Counted from the first letter of the stretch, positions 16,069-23,938 are shown. The stretch: 24,141 nucleotides of DNA from an uncultured Clostridia bacterium (GCA_934454585.1 CAKSFP010000035.1:1-24141), one strand, 5' to 3'. Notes: generated by a model from the letters alone, not told the origin. Translations and numbers: made by a program.

Positions 16069-16087
16069 AATATTTTGTTTTTGTCAA
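16059..16087 (-). promoter_or_regulatory. Consensus SigA promoter of the DUF4258/YgiT pair
   Basis: Minus-strand TTGACA (16087-16082), 17-bp spacer, TATAAT (16064-16059): a perfect consensus. It fixes the transcript start near 16052 and excludes the longer DUF4258 reading frame. The downstream half of the spacer (AATATTGGTT) is shared with the second module's promoter (AATATGGGTT). Confidence 0.85.
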
Positions 16088-16168
16088 GATATTTGCCAAT
16101 TCAAAACATATAGACAACATACGCAAATCGTTTTTGACATTTCACAACTATTGAGTAAATGTAATATA

Positions 16169-16216
16169 ACACACCCCATCAAACGAAGATTGGTTTTTCC
16201 GTTTGACGGGGTGTGT
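16169..16216 (-). terminator. Hairpin copy 2, downstream of the second YgiT-type gene
   Basis: Same 19-bp stem, 10-nt loop layout as 15382-15429, and the same 21-bp distance from the stop codon. The two stem changes become G-U pairs in minus-strand RNA but A-C mismatches in plus-strand RNA, which supports minus-strand transcription. The bases after the stem (TTATATTACATTT) are a poor U-tract, so termination may be weak or the hairpin may have another role. Confidence 0.65.
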
Positions 16217-16237
16217 CCGTCCGAACAAATTGTAGAT

Positions 16238-16465
16238 TTATGCCGTCTCGGTATAGTCGACAATTGTTACTTGCTGTGGATGTTCCTCTGCATGCTCTGT
16301 GATTTTTTCCATTTGCTCTGCCACATCTCCGGAGCAAAATAGTTCAAAACATGATTTGCATATGTAACAAGGAATGTTCCTGATTACAAGCAGTCCGAAA
16401 TCCATCTCAATCGCTTCACTGGTCGTTGTTTTGTATGCCTGTTTGTGGCATTTAATGCATCTCAT
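16238..16465 (-). CDS. YgiT-type zinc-finger protein, copy 2 (orphan)
   Basis: 75 aa, same length as copy 1. CxxC pairs at Cys3/Cys6 and Cys36/Cys39, with the core TTTSEAIEMDFGLLVIRNIPCY almost unchanged; differences gather in the C-terminal third. Like copy 1 it lacks the MqsA helix-turn-helix. Unlike copy 1 there is no DUF4258 gene before it: the promoter is only about 85 bp away and the leader holds a palindrome instead. The ribosome site is weaker (GAGAGAGGGA). The 35 bp before the ATG resemble the end of the DUF4258 gene, so a lost partner is possible. It could cross-neutralise the neighbour's toxin or act as a stand-alone regulator. Confidence 0.8.
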   Translation of the reverse strand: MRCIKCHKQAYKTTTSEAIEMDFGLLVIRNIPCYICKSCFELFCSGDVAEQMEKITEHAEEHPQQVTIVDYTETA

Positions 16466-16505
16466 TTGCTGTCCCTCTCTCTTTTTTCAAATTTGTTTTT
16501 TTATA

Positions 16506-16559
16506 GGGTTTACATTTTCAAGTGCATATAACGCACTTGACATATATTATTATAAACCC
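16506..16559. promoter_or_regulatory. Nested inverted repeats in the leader of YgiT copy 2 (candidate operator 2)
   Basis: The outer repeat GGGTTTA (16506-16512)/TAAACCC (16553-16559) spans 54 bp and includes the -10 region. The inner repeat CAAGTGC (16519-16525)/GCACTTG (16533-16539) has a 7-nt centre. Compare the 52-bp repeat at the first module's promoter, whose arms also begin GGTT. Confidence 0.5.
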
Positions 16560-16577
16560 ATATTGCACATCTGTCAA
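16549..16577 (-). promoter_or_regulatory. Consensus SigA promoter of YgiT copy 2
   Basis: Minus-strand TTGACA (16577-16572), 17-bp spacer, TATAAT (16554-16549), a perfect consensus homologous to the promoter at 16059-16087. Transcript start is expected near 16542, leaving a palindromic leader of about 75 nt. Confidence 0.85.
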
Positions 16578-16652
16578 GCAATTCTTTAATTTAGGTATTC
16601 TTTCCTTGGTTTTTTTAACTGTTTCTTTGCCAAATTAACCTTTTTTGTGCAA

Positions 16653-16682
16653 AAAGGCGTCCACTTTTTGGTGAACGCCTTT
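16653..16682 (-). terminator. Rho-independent terminator of the rhamnose/surface-polysaccharide operon
   Basis: A 12-bp stem with one mismatch (16653-16664 with 16671-16682) and a 6-nt loop. On the minus strand it is followed by TTTTTGC after the arm ending GCCTTT. It lies about 40 bp past the rfbA stop. Confidence 0.85.
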
Positions 16683-16720
16683 GAATTCTCGCTTTAATCA
16701 AATTCATTTTTATTTGAAAC

Positions 16721-17608
16721 TTAGTATCTTATTCTTCCGTCAGCAACAGCTTTAAGATGTTCGCCGTAAGGACTCTTCCCATATGCTTTTGCCGAATCCA
16801 TCAATTTTTCTTTGTCAATCCAACCATTGATAAACGCAATTTCCTCCGGCGCTGATATAGTAATCCCCTGGCGGCCTTCTATTGTTTCCACAAAATTTGA
16901 CGCCTCCAACAGGCTAGAAAATGTTCCTGTATCAAGCCATGCAAATCCGCGCCCCAAAAGTTGTACATCAAGAAGTCCATCCTTCAAATACATCTCGTTT
17001 AGTGTTGTAATTTCCAGTTCACCACGGGCCGACGGTTTTACCTGATTTGCTCTCTTACAAACATCTCCAGGATAAAAATAAAGACCCGTCACAGCATAAT
17101 TAGATTTCGGATTTATTGGTTTCTCCTCAATGCTCGTTGCTCTGCCGTCTTCACTAAAAGCAACTACGCCAAAACGCTCAGGATCAGTTACATAATACCC
17201 AAACACCGTAGCTCGCCCCCGTTCTTCCGCATCTACAACAGCATTCTTCAGCAAAGATCTAAATGCATTTCCGTAAAATATGTTGTCACCAAGAACCATT
17301 GCTCCGGGTTCACCTGCAAGAAATTCCTCTCCCAAAATAAAAGCTTGTGCAAGTCCATCGGGAGATGGCTGTACCTTATAGTTCAAATTGATACCAAACT
17401 GGCTCCCGTCACCCAGTAGAGTCTCAAATCTCTGAGTATCATCCGGCGTACTAATTATCAGAATTTCTCTAATTCCAGCTAGCATAAGCGTGCTCAGCGG
17501 ATAATAAATCATTGGCTTATCATAGATCGGCAAAAGTTGCTTGCTTGTAACCTTCGTCAATGGATAAAGCCGTGTACCGGACCCCCCGGCAAGAACAATA
17601 CCTTTCAT
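16721..17608 (-). CDS. rfbA: Glucose-1-phosphate thymidylyltransferase
   Basis: 295 aa. It makes dTDP-glucose from glucose-1-phosphate and dTTP, the first step to dTDP-L-rhamnose. Motifs: GGSGTRLYPLT at 8-18, KPMIYYPLSTLMLAGI at 31-46, LGDNIFYG at 107-114 (Asp108), EEKP at 161-164, and WLDTGT at 224-229 (Asp226). Length is family-normal (about 290). The start at 17608 is chosen because CAGGAGGT lies just upstream; a frame extension to 17638 has no ribosome site. It is the last gene of the operon, 46 bp after rfbC, with its own strong ribosome site and followed by the terminator. Confidence 0.97.
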   Translation of the reverse strand: MKGIVLAGGSGTRLYPLTKVTSKQLLPIYDKPMIYYPLSTLMLAGIREILIISTPDDTQRFETLLGDGSQFGINLNYKVQPSPDGLAQAFILGEEFLAGEPGAMVLGDNIFYGNAFRSLLKNAVVDAEERGRATVFGYYVTDPERFGVVAFSEDGRATSIEEKPINPKSNYAVTGLYFYPGDVCKRANQVKPSARGELEITTLNEMYLKDGLLDVQLLGRGFAWLDTGTFSSLLEASNFVETIEGRQGITISAPEEIAFINGWIDKEKLMDSAKAYGKSPYGEHLKAVADGRIRY

Positions 17609-17654
17609 GTTGACCTCCTGTTTATGTAGGCATTTCACATTGTAATCCAGTCGT

Positions 17655-18260
17655 TCAGAATTTGAATGTATCTTTTATTCCAAGCCATTTTTGATCTTTA
17701 TCGGAAAGAACCAAGGGTACACCATCTACCATATACCCTTCGGCAGATGCCGTGCCTTTGTATTCTCCTTGCAACTCCGGCCACTCAATACCAATCTTAG
17801 GATCATTCCAAGCCATACCACCTTCGTCATTTGCATGGTAAAAATCATCACATTTATAGCAAAACTCCGCAACATCACTAAGCACCAGAAATCCATGTGC
17901 AAAGCCTCGAGGAATCAAAAACTGCTTTTTGTTTTCCTCAGTAAGAATCACTCCGTACCATTGGCCATAAGTTGAGCTGTCCTTGCGAAGATCCACCGCC
18001 ACATCAAACACCTCTCCCTTTATAACCCTAACCAGTTTAGTTTGCGGGTAGTGCTTTTGAAAATGCAAACCTCGTAATACCCCCTTGGTGCTCATGCTCT
18101 GATTGTCCTGGACAAAGTTAATATCAAACCCTACCTCTGCCATATCACGCAGACTGTATGTCTCCATAAAGTATCCCCGGCTGTCACCATGAACAGTTGG
18201 CTCGATAACACAAAGTCCTTCAATTCCGTTTATGTTTTTCGTTACAGTTATCTGTCCCAT
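17655..18260 (-). CDS. rfbC: dTDP-4-dehydrorhamnose 3,5-epimerase
   Basis: 201 aa. It epimerises C3 and C5 of dTDP-4-keto-6-deoxyglucose in the rhamnose pathway. Cupin fold. RGYFMETY at 28-35 and QDNQSMSTKGVLRGLHFQ at 51-68 contain the catalytic His66. KLVRVIKGEVFDVAVDLR at 75-92 and IPRGFAHGFLVLSD at 116-129 follow, then YKCDDFYH with Tyr135 as the likely acid. The start has GGAGGTG about 10 nt upstream, inside the end of rfbD; the gap to rfbD is 1 nt. C-terminal length is somewhat longer than the minimal RmlC (about 180). Confidence 0.96.
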   Translation of the reverse strand: MGQITVTKNINGIEGLCVIEPTVHGDSRGYFMETYSLRDMAEVGFDINFVQDNQSMSTKGVLRGLHFQKHYPQTKLVRVIKGEVFDVAVDLRKDSSTYGQWYGVILTEENKKQFLIPRGFAHGFLVLSDVAEFCYKCDDFYHANDEGGMAWNDPKIGIEWPELQGEYKGTASAEGYMVDGVPLVLSDKDQKWLGIKDTFKF

Positions 18261-18261
18261 A

Positions 18262-19164
18262 TTACAATTCCACCTCCGCCAAATATCTCCTTACAGCATC
18301 TTCCCAATCAGGCAACTGAGTAAATCCGGCATCTGTCAGCTTTTTTTTATCGAGTCGTGAATTATATGGCCGCATCGCTTTTGATAGACCATACTCTGCC
18401 GTAGTTACCGGAATAACCTTTGTATTAAGACCATATTGCCTATAAAACTCGCAACAAAAGTCATACCAACTAATATAGCCGCCTTCATTTGTTGCGTGAT
18501 AGTACCCGTACTTTTCAGTCTCAATCATTTCCGACAACAACCTTGCTAAATCCGGCGTATATGTTGGTGTGCCGATCTGATCATTAACCACTTTAACGGT
18601 ATTGTGCGTCTTTCCGACATTAATCATGGTACTAACAAAATTTTTACCGTTAAGACCGAACACCCATGCAATGCGCACAATAAAAAACTTAGAAAGAATT
18701 GTGCTCACCGCCAGTTCGCCATCAAGCTTGCTCCGGCCGTATACATTCAACGGTGCATAGCACTTGTCATCGGGACACCACGGGCGTTCACCTTTCCCAT
18801 CAAAAACATAGTCTGTGGATATGTAAACCAATTTCGCATCCATAGCCTTAGTTGCCTCCGCTATGTACTGTGTTCCGAGATGGTTTATAGCATCAACCCG
18901 ATCTTGGTTTTCTTCCTCTTCAGCCGCATCAACCGCCGTCCATGCTGCACAATGTACAATAACATCTGGGTGAATTCGTTTGATAGTTTCCATTACAGCA
19001 TTTCTGTCTGTGATATCCAATTGCACATATGGAACAGTCAGTTCACCCACACCGGCATATCTGCTCTGAATATCAGAACCAATTACATCATGATCGTTCT
19101 TTTGCAATTCAAGGACAACATCGCGTCCGAGTTGTCCTCCAACTCCTGTTACAAAAACCCGCAT
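18262..19164 (-). CDS. rfbD: dTDP-4-dehydrorhamnose reductase
   Basis: 300 aa. It reduces dTDP-4-keto-L-rhamnose to dTDP-L-rhamnose with NAD(P)H. Short-chain dehydrogenase fold: nucleotide site TGVGGQLG at 6-13, VIVHCAAWTAVDAAE at 68-82, ISTDYVFDG at 115-123 with Thr117, and Tyr142/Lys146 of VYGRSKLDGE. The start at 19164 is supported by AAAGGTGA 6 nt upstream and the canonical MRVFVTG beginning; a longer reading to 19215 would overlap rfbB and lacks similarity. It starts 4 nt after the rfbB stop. Confidence 0.96.
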   Translation of the reverse strand: MRVFVTGVGGQLGRDVVLELQKNDHDVIGSDIQSRYAGVGELTVPYVQLDITDRNAVMETIKRIHPDVIVHCAAWTAVDAAEEEENQDRVDAINHLGTQYIAEATKAMDAKLVYISTDYVFDGKGERPWCPDDKCYAPLNVYGRSKLDGELAVSTILSKFFIVRIAWVFGLNGKNFVSTMINVGKTHNTVKVVNDQIGTPTYTPDLARLLSEMIETEKYGYYHATNEGGYISWYDFCCEFYRQYGLNTKVIPVTTAEYGLSKAMRPYNSRLDKKKLTDAGFTQLPDWEDAVRRYLAEVEL

Positions 19165-19168
19165 ACTT

Positions 19169-20233
19169 TCACCTTTCCTTATACATCGCAGCGTAATAGC
19201 TTTGATAATCGCCACTTGTAATTCTGTTCATCCATTTCTCGTTTTTAAGATACCAATCGATTGTCTTGACAATTCCGACTTCAAACGGTGTTCCAGGATA
19301 CCAACCCAGGTCATCTTTGATCTTGCTCGGATCAATGCCATATCGCCTGTCGTGACCCAAGCGATCCTCTACATGTTTGATAAGGTCTTCACTGATTTCT
19401 TGATCTCCCAGTCTCTCGCGCAACTGCTCGATAATCGTTTTGACAATGAAAATGTTCGGTCTTTCATTATGTCCGCCCACATTGTAAACCTCGCCAATTT
19501 TTCCATTGGCACATACCATGTCTATCGCCTTGCAATGATCCTCCACATAAAGCCAATCCCTGATTTGCATGCCATCACCATACACCGGCAATTCTTTGTG
19601 ATTCTTCGCATTATTAATCATCAATGGTATCAGTTTCTCCGGGAACTGATACGGTCCATAATTGTTACTGCATCGTGTTATATTAATCGGCATGCCATAT
19701 GTATCATAAAAAGCTTTTACAAAATGATCTGCAGAAGCTTTTGAAGATGAGTACGGACTATGTGGATTAATCGGTGTTGTTTCTGTGAAGAAACCATCTG
19801 CGCCAAGAGCACCGTAAACCTCATCCGTGCTCACTTGCAAATACTTTTTCCCGTTCTTCCAATTCTTGTTTGTCGGGTCATACCACGCCTCTTTTGCTCT
19901 CTGAAGGAGATTCACCGTCCCCATAACATTTGTCTGTACAAAAATTTCGGGATTGGCTATACTTCTATCCACATGACTCTCCGCCGCAAAGTTGATTACA
20001 TAATCAAAATCGTATTTCTGAAAGAGCGATGTAACAAGTTCCTTATCGCAGATATCGCCATTCACAAACACATGTCGGGAATCCCCTTCTATTTCCTTCA
20101 GATTTTCCAAATTTCCTGCATAAGTCAACTTGTCCAGATTGACCAACAATACATCTTGATGTTTTTTCAACATGTAGTGCACAAAATTGCTGCCAATAAA
20201 TCCGGCACAGCCGGTAATGAGATATTTTTTCAT
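19169..20233 (-). CDS. rfbB: dTDP-glucose 4,6-dehydratase
   Basis: 354 aa. It converts dTDP-glucose to dTDP-4-keto-6-deoxyglucose with bound NAD. Extended SDR fold: TGCAGFIGSN at 7-16, NLDKLTYAGNLENL at 32-45, NFAAESHVDRSI at 81-92, STDEVYG at 135-141 (Asp137 and Glu138), and Tyr161/Lys165 in YSSSKASADH. Length is family-normal. The ATG at 20233 follows GGAGGAGG and overlaps the flippase stop by 4 bp, so translation is probably coupled to the upstream wzx-like gene. This ties rhamnose synthesis directly to repeat-unit export. Confidence 0.97.
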   Translation of the reverse strand: MKKYLITGCAGFIGSNFVHYMLKKHQDVLLVNLDKLTYAGNLENLKEIEGDSRHVFVNGDICDKELVTSLFQKYDFDYVINFAAESHVDRSIANPEIFVQTNVMGTVNLLQRAKEAWYDPTNKNWKNGKKYLQVSTDEVYGALGADGFFTETTPINPHSPYSSSKASADHFVKAFYDTYGMPINITRCSNNYGPYQFPEKLIPLMINNAKNHKELPVYGDGMQIRDWLYVEDHCKAIDMVCANGKIGEVYNVGGHNERPNIFIVKTIIEQLRERLGDQEISEDLIKHVEDRLGHDRRYGIDPSKIKDDLGWYPGTPFEVGIVKTIDWYLKNEKWMNRITSGDYQSYYAAMYKER

Positions 20234-21669
20234 TGTTTCCTCCTCCATTTTGATATGTTGATTCCAAGAAACTTAACATATCTTTTTTTCTGCGAAAAAA
20301 TCATTATCATTGAAAGCGCCAAAAATATAATTGCACCCAATAATATTTTAATAAAAAACACGAAAATTCCCGCATTATTGAATGGCAAATAGTATAGAAT
20401 TATAAACATTGCACCCCCGGCAATCAAGAACGGAGTTGTATAAAACAAGTATTCAAAAATCGGAATTCGCTTTCTTATTGCAATCATTTGATACAGTGCT
20501 ACAAAAGTTTCCGCGCTCACAGTACCAAGCGCAGCGCCAGCAGACTCAAAATAAGGTATCAGCAATGCGTTTAATATCAAATTTACTGTTGCTCCAATTG
20601 TCACAGACACTATATATATCTTGTCCATTTCCTGTGGAATAAGATACTGTGTACGAATCACATTGGCAAATGCTATTGCAATGCAACTGGGCATCAAAAT
20701 CAAAAAAAGCAACTTACAGGTTTCATAACCTTGCCCATAAAAAATGGGAATAAATTCTTTGCTAACTCCCATAATGCCAAAGCACATTGATGCAGAAATG
20801 GCCGAAACAATAATTAAAGATATCTTGATATACGACAAACCTCTTTCATCATCATTATGAACAGCTAAATTAGACATCCTTGGAAGCATAACAGTCCCTA
20901 AGGCACTTATAAAAGCCAATGGAATCTGAATGATTTTTTCTGAACTTTCATAAAATCCAACTTGCGTTTTATTGATCATTAAACCAAGCATGATTTTATC
21001 CATCATTTTATACAAAGTGATAGCAACTACTGGAAAGAAAAGAACAACATTTGGCTTTATGTGTTTAATTACATTTCTAAAATTCGGTCTTTTGAAATGT
21101 ATATCTTTCAATAAAACAGGCCACACCGAAAGTTGAGCTACCAGGAAACTTATTCCCATAATTAACCCGTACACCAGTAAATCACTTTGGCGTCTAACAA
21201 AAATAAATATGCAAACTGTGCTAATTATTTTAATCAACAAATTTCTAATTGCAGTTAATTTGAATTTTTCAACGCCAAAAAAATACCAATTAACATCAAA
21301 AATAGATGACAAAACATAAGGCATTAACATCCATGCCATTTTATCTTCTATAAACAAGAGAAGATATACTATGTAAACAAGTGTCGTGAATGATGTGGTA
21401 GCAATTTGCATAGCGTATATTTCACAAAATATTTTATCTCGTTCCTCAATATTTTCGCGCACCTTGGCTATTGATCTATTCCCGTAATTGTATAATCCAA
21501 GCATAGATATCGTAACAAAATAATATGCAACAGTATATGCAAAAGAATATATTCCAACACCTTTTGGTCTGAGCACCCTAGATAAATATGGTGTAGTAAC
21601 AAGCGGTATCAGTATGTTAACAATTTGAAATAAGGCATTATATGCAAAATTCTTCTTTATAGAATTCAT
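20230..21669 (-). CDS. Polysaccharide repeat-unit flippase (Wzx-like, MOP superfamily)
   Basis: 479 aa, strongly hydrophobic, about 12-14 membrane segments from residue 10 to near the C terminus. The start (FAYNALFQIVNILIPLVTTPYLSRVLRPKGVGIYSFAYT) is typical of Wzx/RfbX-type transporters, which flip undecaprenyl-linked repeat units across the cytoplasmic membrane. A basic C-terminal tail ends the protein. Codons are clearly AT-richer than in the rfb genes beside it, as is usual for serotype-specific genes. GGGAGGGAG precedes the ATG. The ATG overlaps the acyltransferase stop by 4 bp and the stop overlaps the rfbB ATG by 4 bp, so the three genes form one translational unit. Substrate specificity cannot be read from sequence. 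Confidence 0.9.
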   Translation of the reverse strand: MNSIKKNFAYNALFQIVNILIPLVTTPYLSRVLRPKGVGIYSFAYTVAYYFVTISMLGLYNYGNRSIAKVRENIEERDKIFCEIYAMQIATTSFTTLVYIVYLLLFIEDKMAWMLMPYVLSSIFDVNWYFFGVEKFKLTAIRNLLIKIISTVCIFIFVRRQSDLLVYGLIMGISFLVAQLSVWPVLLKDIHFKRPNFRNVIKHIKPNVVLFFPVVAITLYKMMDKIMLGLMINKTQVGFYESSEKIIQIPLAFISALGTVMLPRMSNLAVHNDDERGLSYIKISLIIVSAISASMCFGIMGVSKEFIPIFYGQGYETCKLLFLILMPSCIAIAFANVIRTQYLIPQEMDKIYIVSVTIGATVNLILNALLIPYFESAGAALGTVSAETFVALYQMIAIRKRIPIFEYLFYTTPFLIAGGAMFIILYYLPFNNAGIFVFFIKILLGAIIFLALSMIMIFSQKKRYVKFLGINISKWRRKQ

Positions 21670-22652
21670 TTTTTATTCAACTCCCTCCCAACAATTAATC
21701 TCCACAGCCAAGAATTGTTGAGACACAATGTCACAATTTTTAATATTAACAGCGCAATAATCAACTCTGCAATTTTTAACAAAAACAATATGAATCCCGA
21801 GAAATGTCCAAAAATCTTATTAGGAAGCCAGACGATAAGTTGATTAAAACACATATAGACCAATGAATTAATCCCTATATATTGAATATGACTAATAATA
21901 CCATTGGGGATATAGTTTAGAAGTTGCCGAATAACACCCTGAATGCCAAAAACAATTAAAAGTGATGCAGCATAAAATGCAATCAAATTGCCATATTGGG
22001 CATTCCTTACATTTATATAACTGTTAAACGATGCAACCACAAAGCCAATTACGACCATTAAAAGATCTATATATATGCACGATAACACTTTTTGATACTT
22101 TACCTTTACTAACCAACCAATATATACAAAACCAAAGCAAGTCAATGCTTGTCCAATCGACCAGGGTAGTATTAGAAACTTCGATAAAACATATCCTGCT
22201 ATCACAATTGCAATCGTCAAAACAACCTGTATGCCAATAGAGTATATTTTTCTAATAAGAAACATCAACTCATATGCAAAAAACAAGGCCGTAAGAAACC
22301 AAAGTGCACCCGCAATTGGAAGATTGTCAGAATTATTATATAGAAGATGAATCAATGGATTTAATAAATCATCATTGGCATGGATAATATATGGTAGTTT
22401 TATTACATAATGGAACAACCCAACACACACATAAGGAACCAATAAAGTTCTGATTTTTTGCAAACTATACTCCCCAAAACCGATTTTTTTGTCGTTATAT
22501 AAGAATCCGGCAACAATGAAAAATAATGGCATATGGAAAGCATGAATATAAAAATCAAAAATGACTCCAAATTCAATATGCCCCATTATCATCAGAAGAA
22601 TTCCAATAGACTTTACAATATCAACCTCAGTCATTCTTTTACTTCCAAGCAT
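21666..22652 (-). CDS. Acyltransferase family 3 membrane protein
   Basis: 328 aa, about 10 membrane segments. The N terminus carries the acyltransferase 3 pattern: VDIVKSIGILLMIMGH with Asp11 and His25, then AFHMPLFFIVAGFLY at 38-52. Such proteins usually move acetyl or other acyl groups onto sugars of surface polysaccharides. Its place between the polymerase and flippase genes suggests O-acetylation of the repeat unit. AGGAAGG lies upstream of the ATG; 1 nt separates it from the preceding wzy-like gene, and the stop overlaps the flippase start. AT-rich codon use like its neighbours. Confidence 0.85.
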   Translation of the reverse strand: MLGSKRMTEVDIVKSIGILLMIMGHIEFGVIFDFYIHAFHMPLFFIVAGFLYNDKKIGFGEYSLQKIRTLLVPYVCVGLFHYVIKLPYIIHANDDLLNPLIHLLYNNSDNLPIAGALWFLTALFFAYELMFLIRKIYSIGIQVVLTIAIVIAGYVLSKFLILPWSIGQALTCFGFVYIGWLVKVKYQKVLSCIYIDLLMVVIGFVVASFNSYINVRNAQYGNLIAFYAASLLIVFGIQGVIRQLLNYIPNGIISHIQYIGINSLVYMCFNQLIVWLPNKIFGHFSGFILFLLKIAELIIALLILKIVTLCLNNSWLWRLIVGRELNKK

Positions 22653-22653
22653 A

Positions 22654-23937
22654 TTATAACCTTCCTACCTGTCCGTGGTTTTTTTGAATAACAAACTTCA
22701 AGTTAATTAACTGCCTAAAAACTACAATAAACACAACGGTTATTATAACCGGTACCATTCGCCCTGTTGATAATCCAAATGAATAGATCATATAGAAATA
22801 AATCGCCACCGAAAAGGCATTTTTATTACCAAGCATTTTTCTATACGATATTCTCAAAATTACTCCCATTAACAAACCGCCCAAAATAATTCCCGAAACA
22901 CCGAAATTAGCAAACATATACCCTGGCGTTGAGAAAGGTACAGAGCCAGTTGAAGACGGGAGGGTACTAAACAAAGCATTAACGCTTACATCATGCCCTC
23001 TTATCAAATTAACTAAGTAAAGTCCATCATCTGTCACAGGTTTATCAGGAACGCCTGGAATAAGAGATGGAATAATGTTCAAATATCCTGCACCATGCCA
23101 CTTGTTGTGCGCAGAAAAATAATCGTATACAAACATATCTCTTCCATCCATACTCAAATTCATAACCATGTCTTGAATTGCCGAATTAGATTCAATGTTT
23201 GTATTATCATTTCTGCTGTTTGTTGCAAAATTTGAGGCCGCAAAAATAAATATTGCAACAATCAAAACCCTTCTATTAAGCAACCTTCTTACATTAAACT
23301 TTCTAACTTCAAAATTACAAATAAAGAAGACCATCAAAAGAACAATCAGGCCAGGTGTGCGACTGGTGTAAATTAAAAATGATAGCATATATAGCAATAT
23401 CATCACTGCTGCATACACAATATATTTTTTCTGCTCACGATGTTTTACTGCTTTCTCGCACACGGCAAGTATTGCCATTAGCATAAATTTATAAACTTGC
23501 GTGTAAACACCATATCCATGTGATTGAAGTTGATATGCTAATCGTGGATGCGCAACTACAAAACCGAGTCCACCTAATTTTCGGACGACAATCAACTTTG
23601 CTGCAAATCCAATTAAGAAAAACATTACGATGTTGAAAATTGGTGCATCGTATTCAGTAGTTTCATAATGGAGCTTTGCTTTATTACCCATAGACATTCC
23701 AACTAAAACAAACACAATGTATAAAAACTCATAGCTAACCAGTTTCACACTTCCTGTAGCAGTAAAATATATAGATGACTCTTGTTTCAAAACAATTAGT
23801 CCCGGAACATACGCTAGAAATTCAAGTGTCAAAAATGCCACAGTGGGTGCCAATAGATTCTTCTCTTGTTTATAAAAAAATACAATTAAACCTATAAGTA
23901 TTATCCCTAATGTTATCCCACAAAACTCAACTGCCAT
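22654..23937 (-). CDS. Oligosaccharide repeat-unit polymerase (Wzy-like)
   Basis: 427 aa, multi-pass membrane protein with roughly 10-12 segments. A large hydrophilic loop at about residues 240-335 contains YLNIIPSLIPGVPDKP and the SSTGSVPFSTPGYMFANFGVSG stretch, typical in position for the main external loop of Wzy-type polymerases. Families of this kind join repeat units on the outer face of the membrane. Identity rests mainly on topology and context, since Wzy sequences are poorly conserved. The start at 23937 is chosen because AAAGGA lies 8 nt upstream and the ATG is 1 nt past the glycosyltransferase stop. An earlier ATG at 23967 has no ribosome site and lies inside that gene. Confidence 0.8.
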   Translation of the reverse strand: MAVEFCGITLGIILIGLIVFFYKQEKNLLAPTVAFLTLEFLAYVPGLIVLKQESSIYFTATGSVKLVSYEFLYIVFVLVGMSMGNKAKLHYETTEYDAPIFNIVMFFLIGFAAKLIVVRKLGGLGFVVAHPRLAYQLQSHGYGVYTQVYKFMLMAILAVCEKAVKHREQKKYIVYAAVMILLYMLSFLIYTSRTPGLIVLLMVFFICNFEVRKFNVRRLLNRRVLIVAIFIFAASNFATNSRNDNTNIESNSAIQDMVMNLSMDGRDMFVYDYFSAHNKWHGAGYLNIIPSLIPGVPDKPVTDDGLYLVNLIRGHDVSVNALFSTLPSSTGSVPFSTPGYMFANFGVSGIILGGLLMGVILRISYRKMLGNKNAFSVAIYFYMIYSFGLSTGRMVPVIITVVFIVVFRQLINLKFVIQKNHGQVGRL

Positions 23938-23938
23938 T

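Larger units (their letters stand above)
16169..16465 (-). repeat. Duplicated YgiT-hairpin unit, copy 2 (partner 15382-15678)
   Basis: The second member of the direct repeat pair, offset by 787 bp. The promoters upstream of both units are also related, so the duplicated module originally extended at least to the -35 boxes. Confidence 0.8.

Noticed and set aside
16005..16070. N-terminal extension of the DUF4258 protein from a TTG at 16070
   Set aside because: A perfect consensus promoter overlaps this segment, so the mRNA should start after the TTG. The family domain begins later.
15382..16216. The two hairpins as terminal repeats of an insertion sequence or a two-repeat CRISPR
   Set aside because: They are direct copies rather than inverted ends. 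No transposase or target-site duplication is seen. Each lies at a fixed 21-bp distance after a stop codon, and the sequence between them is genes, not spacers.
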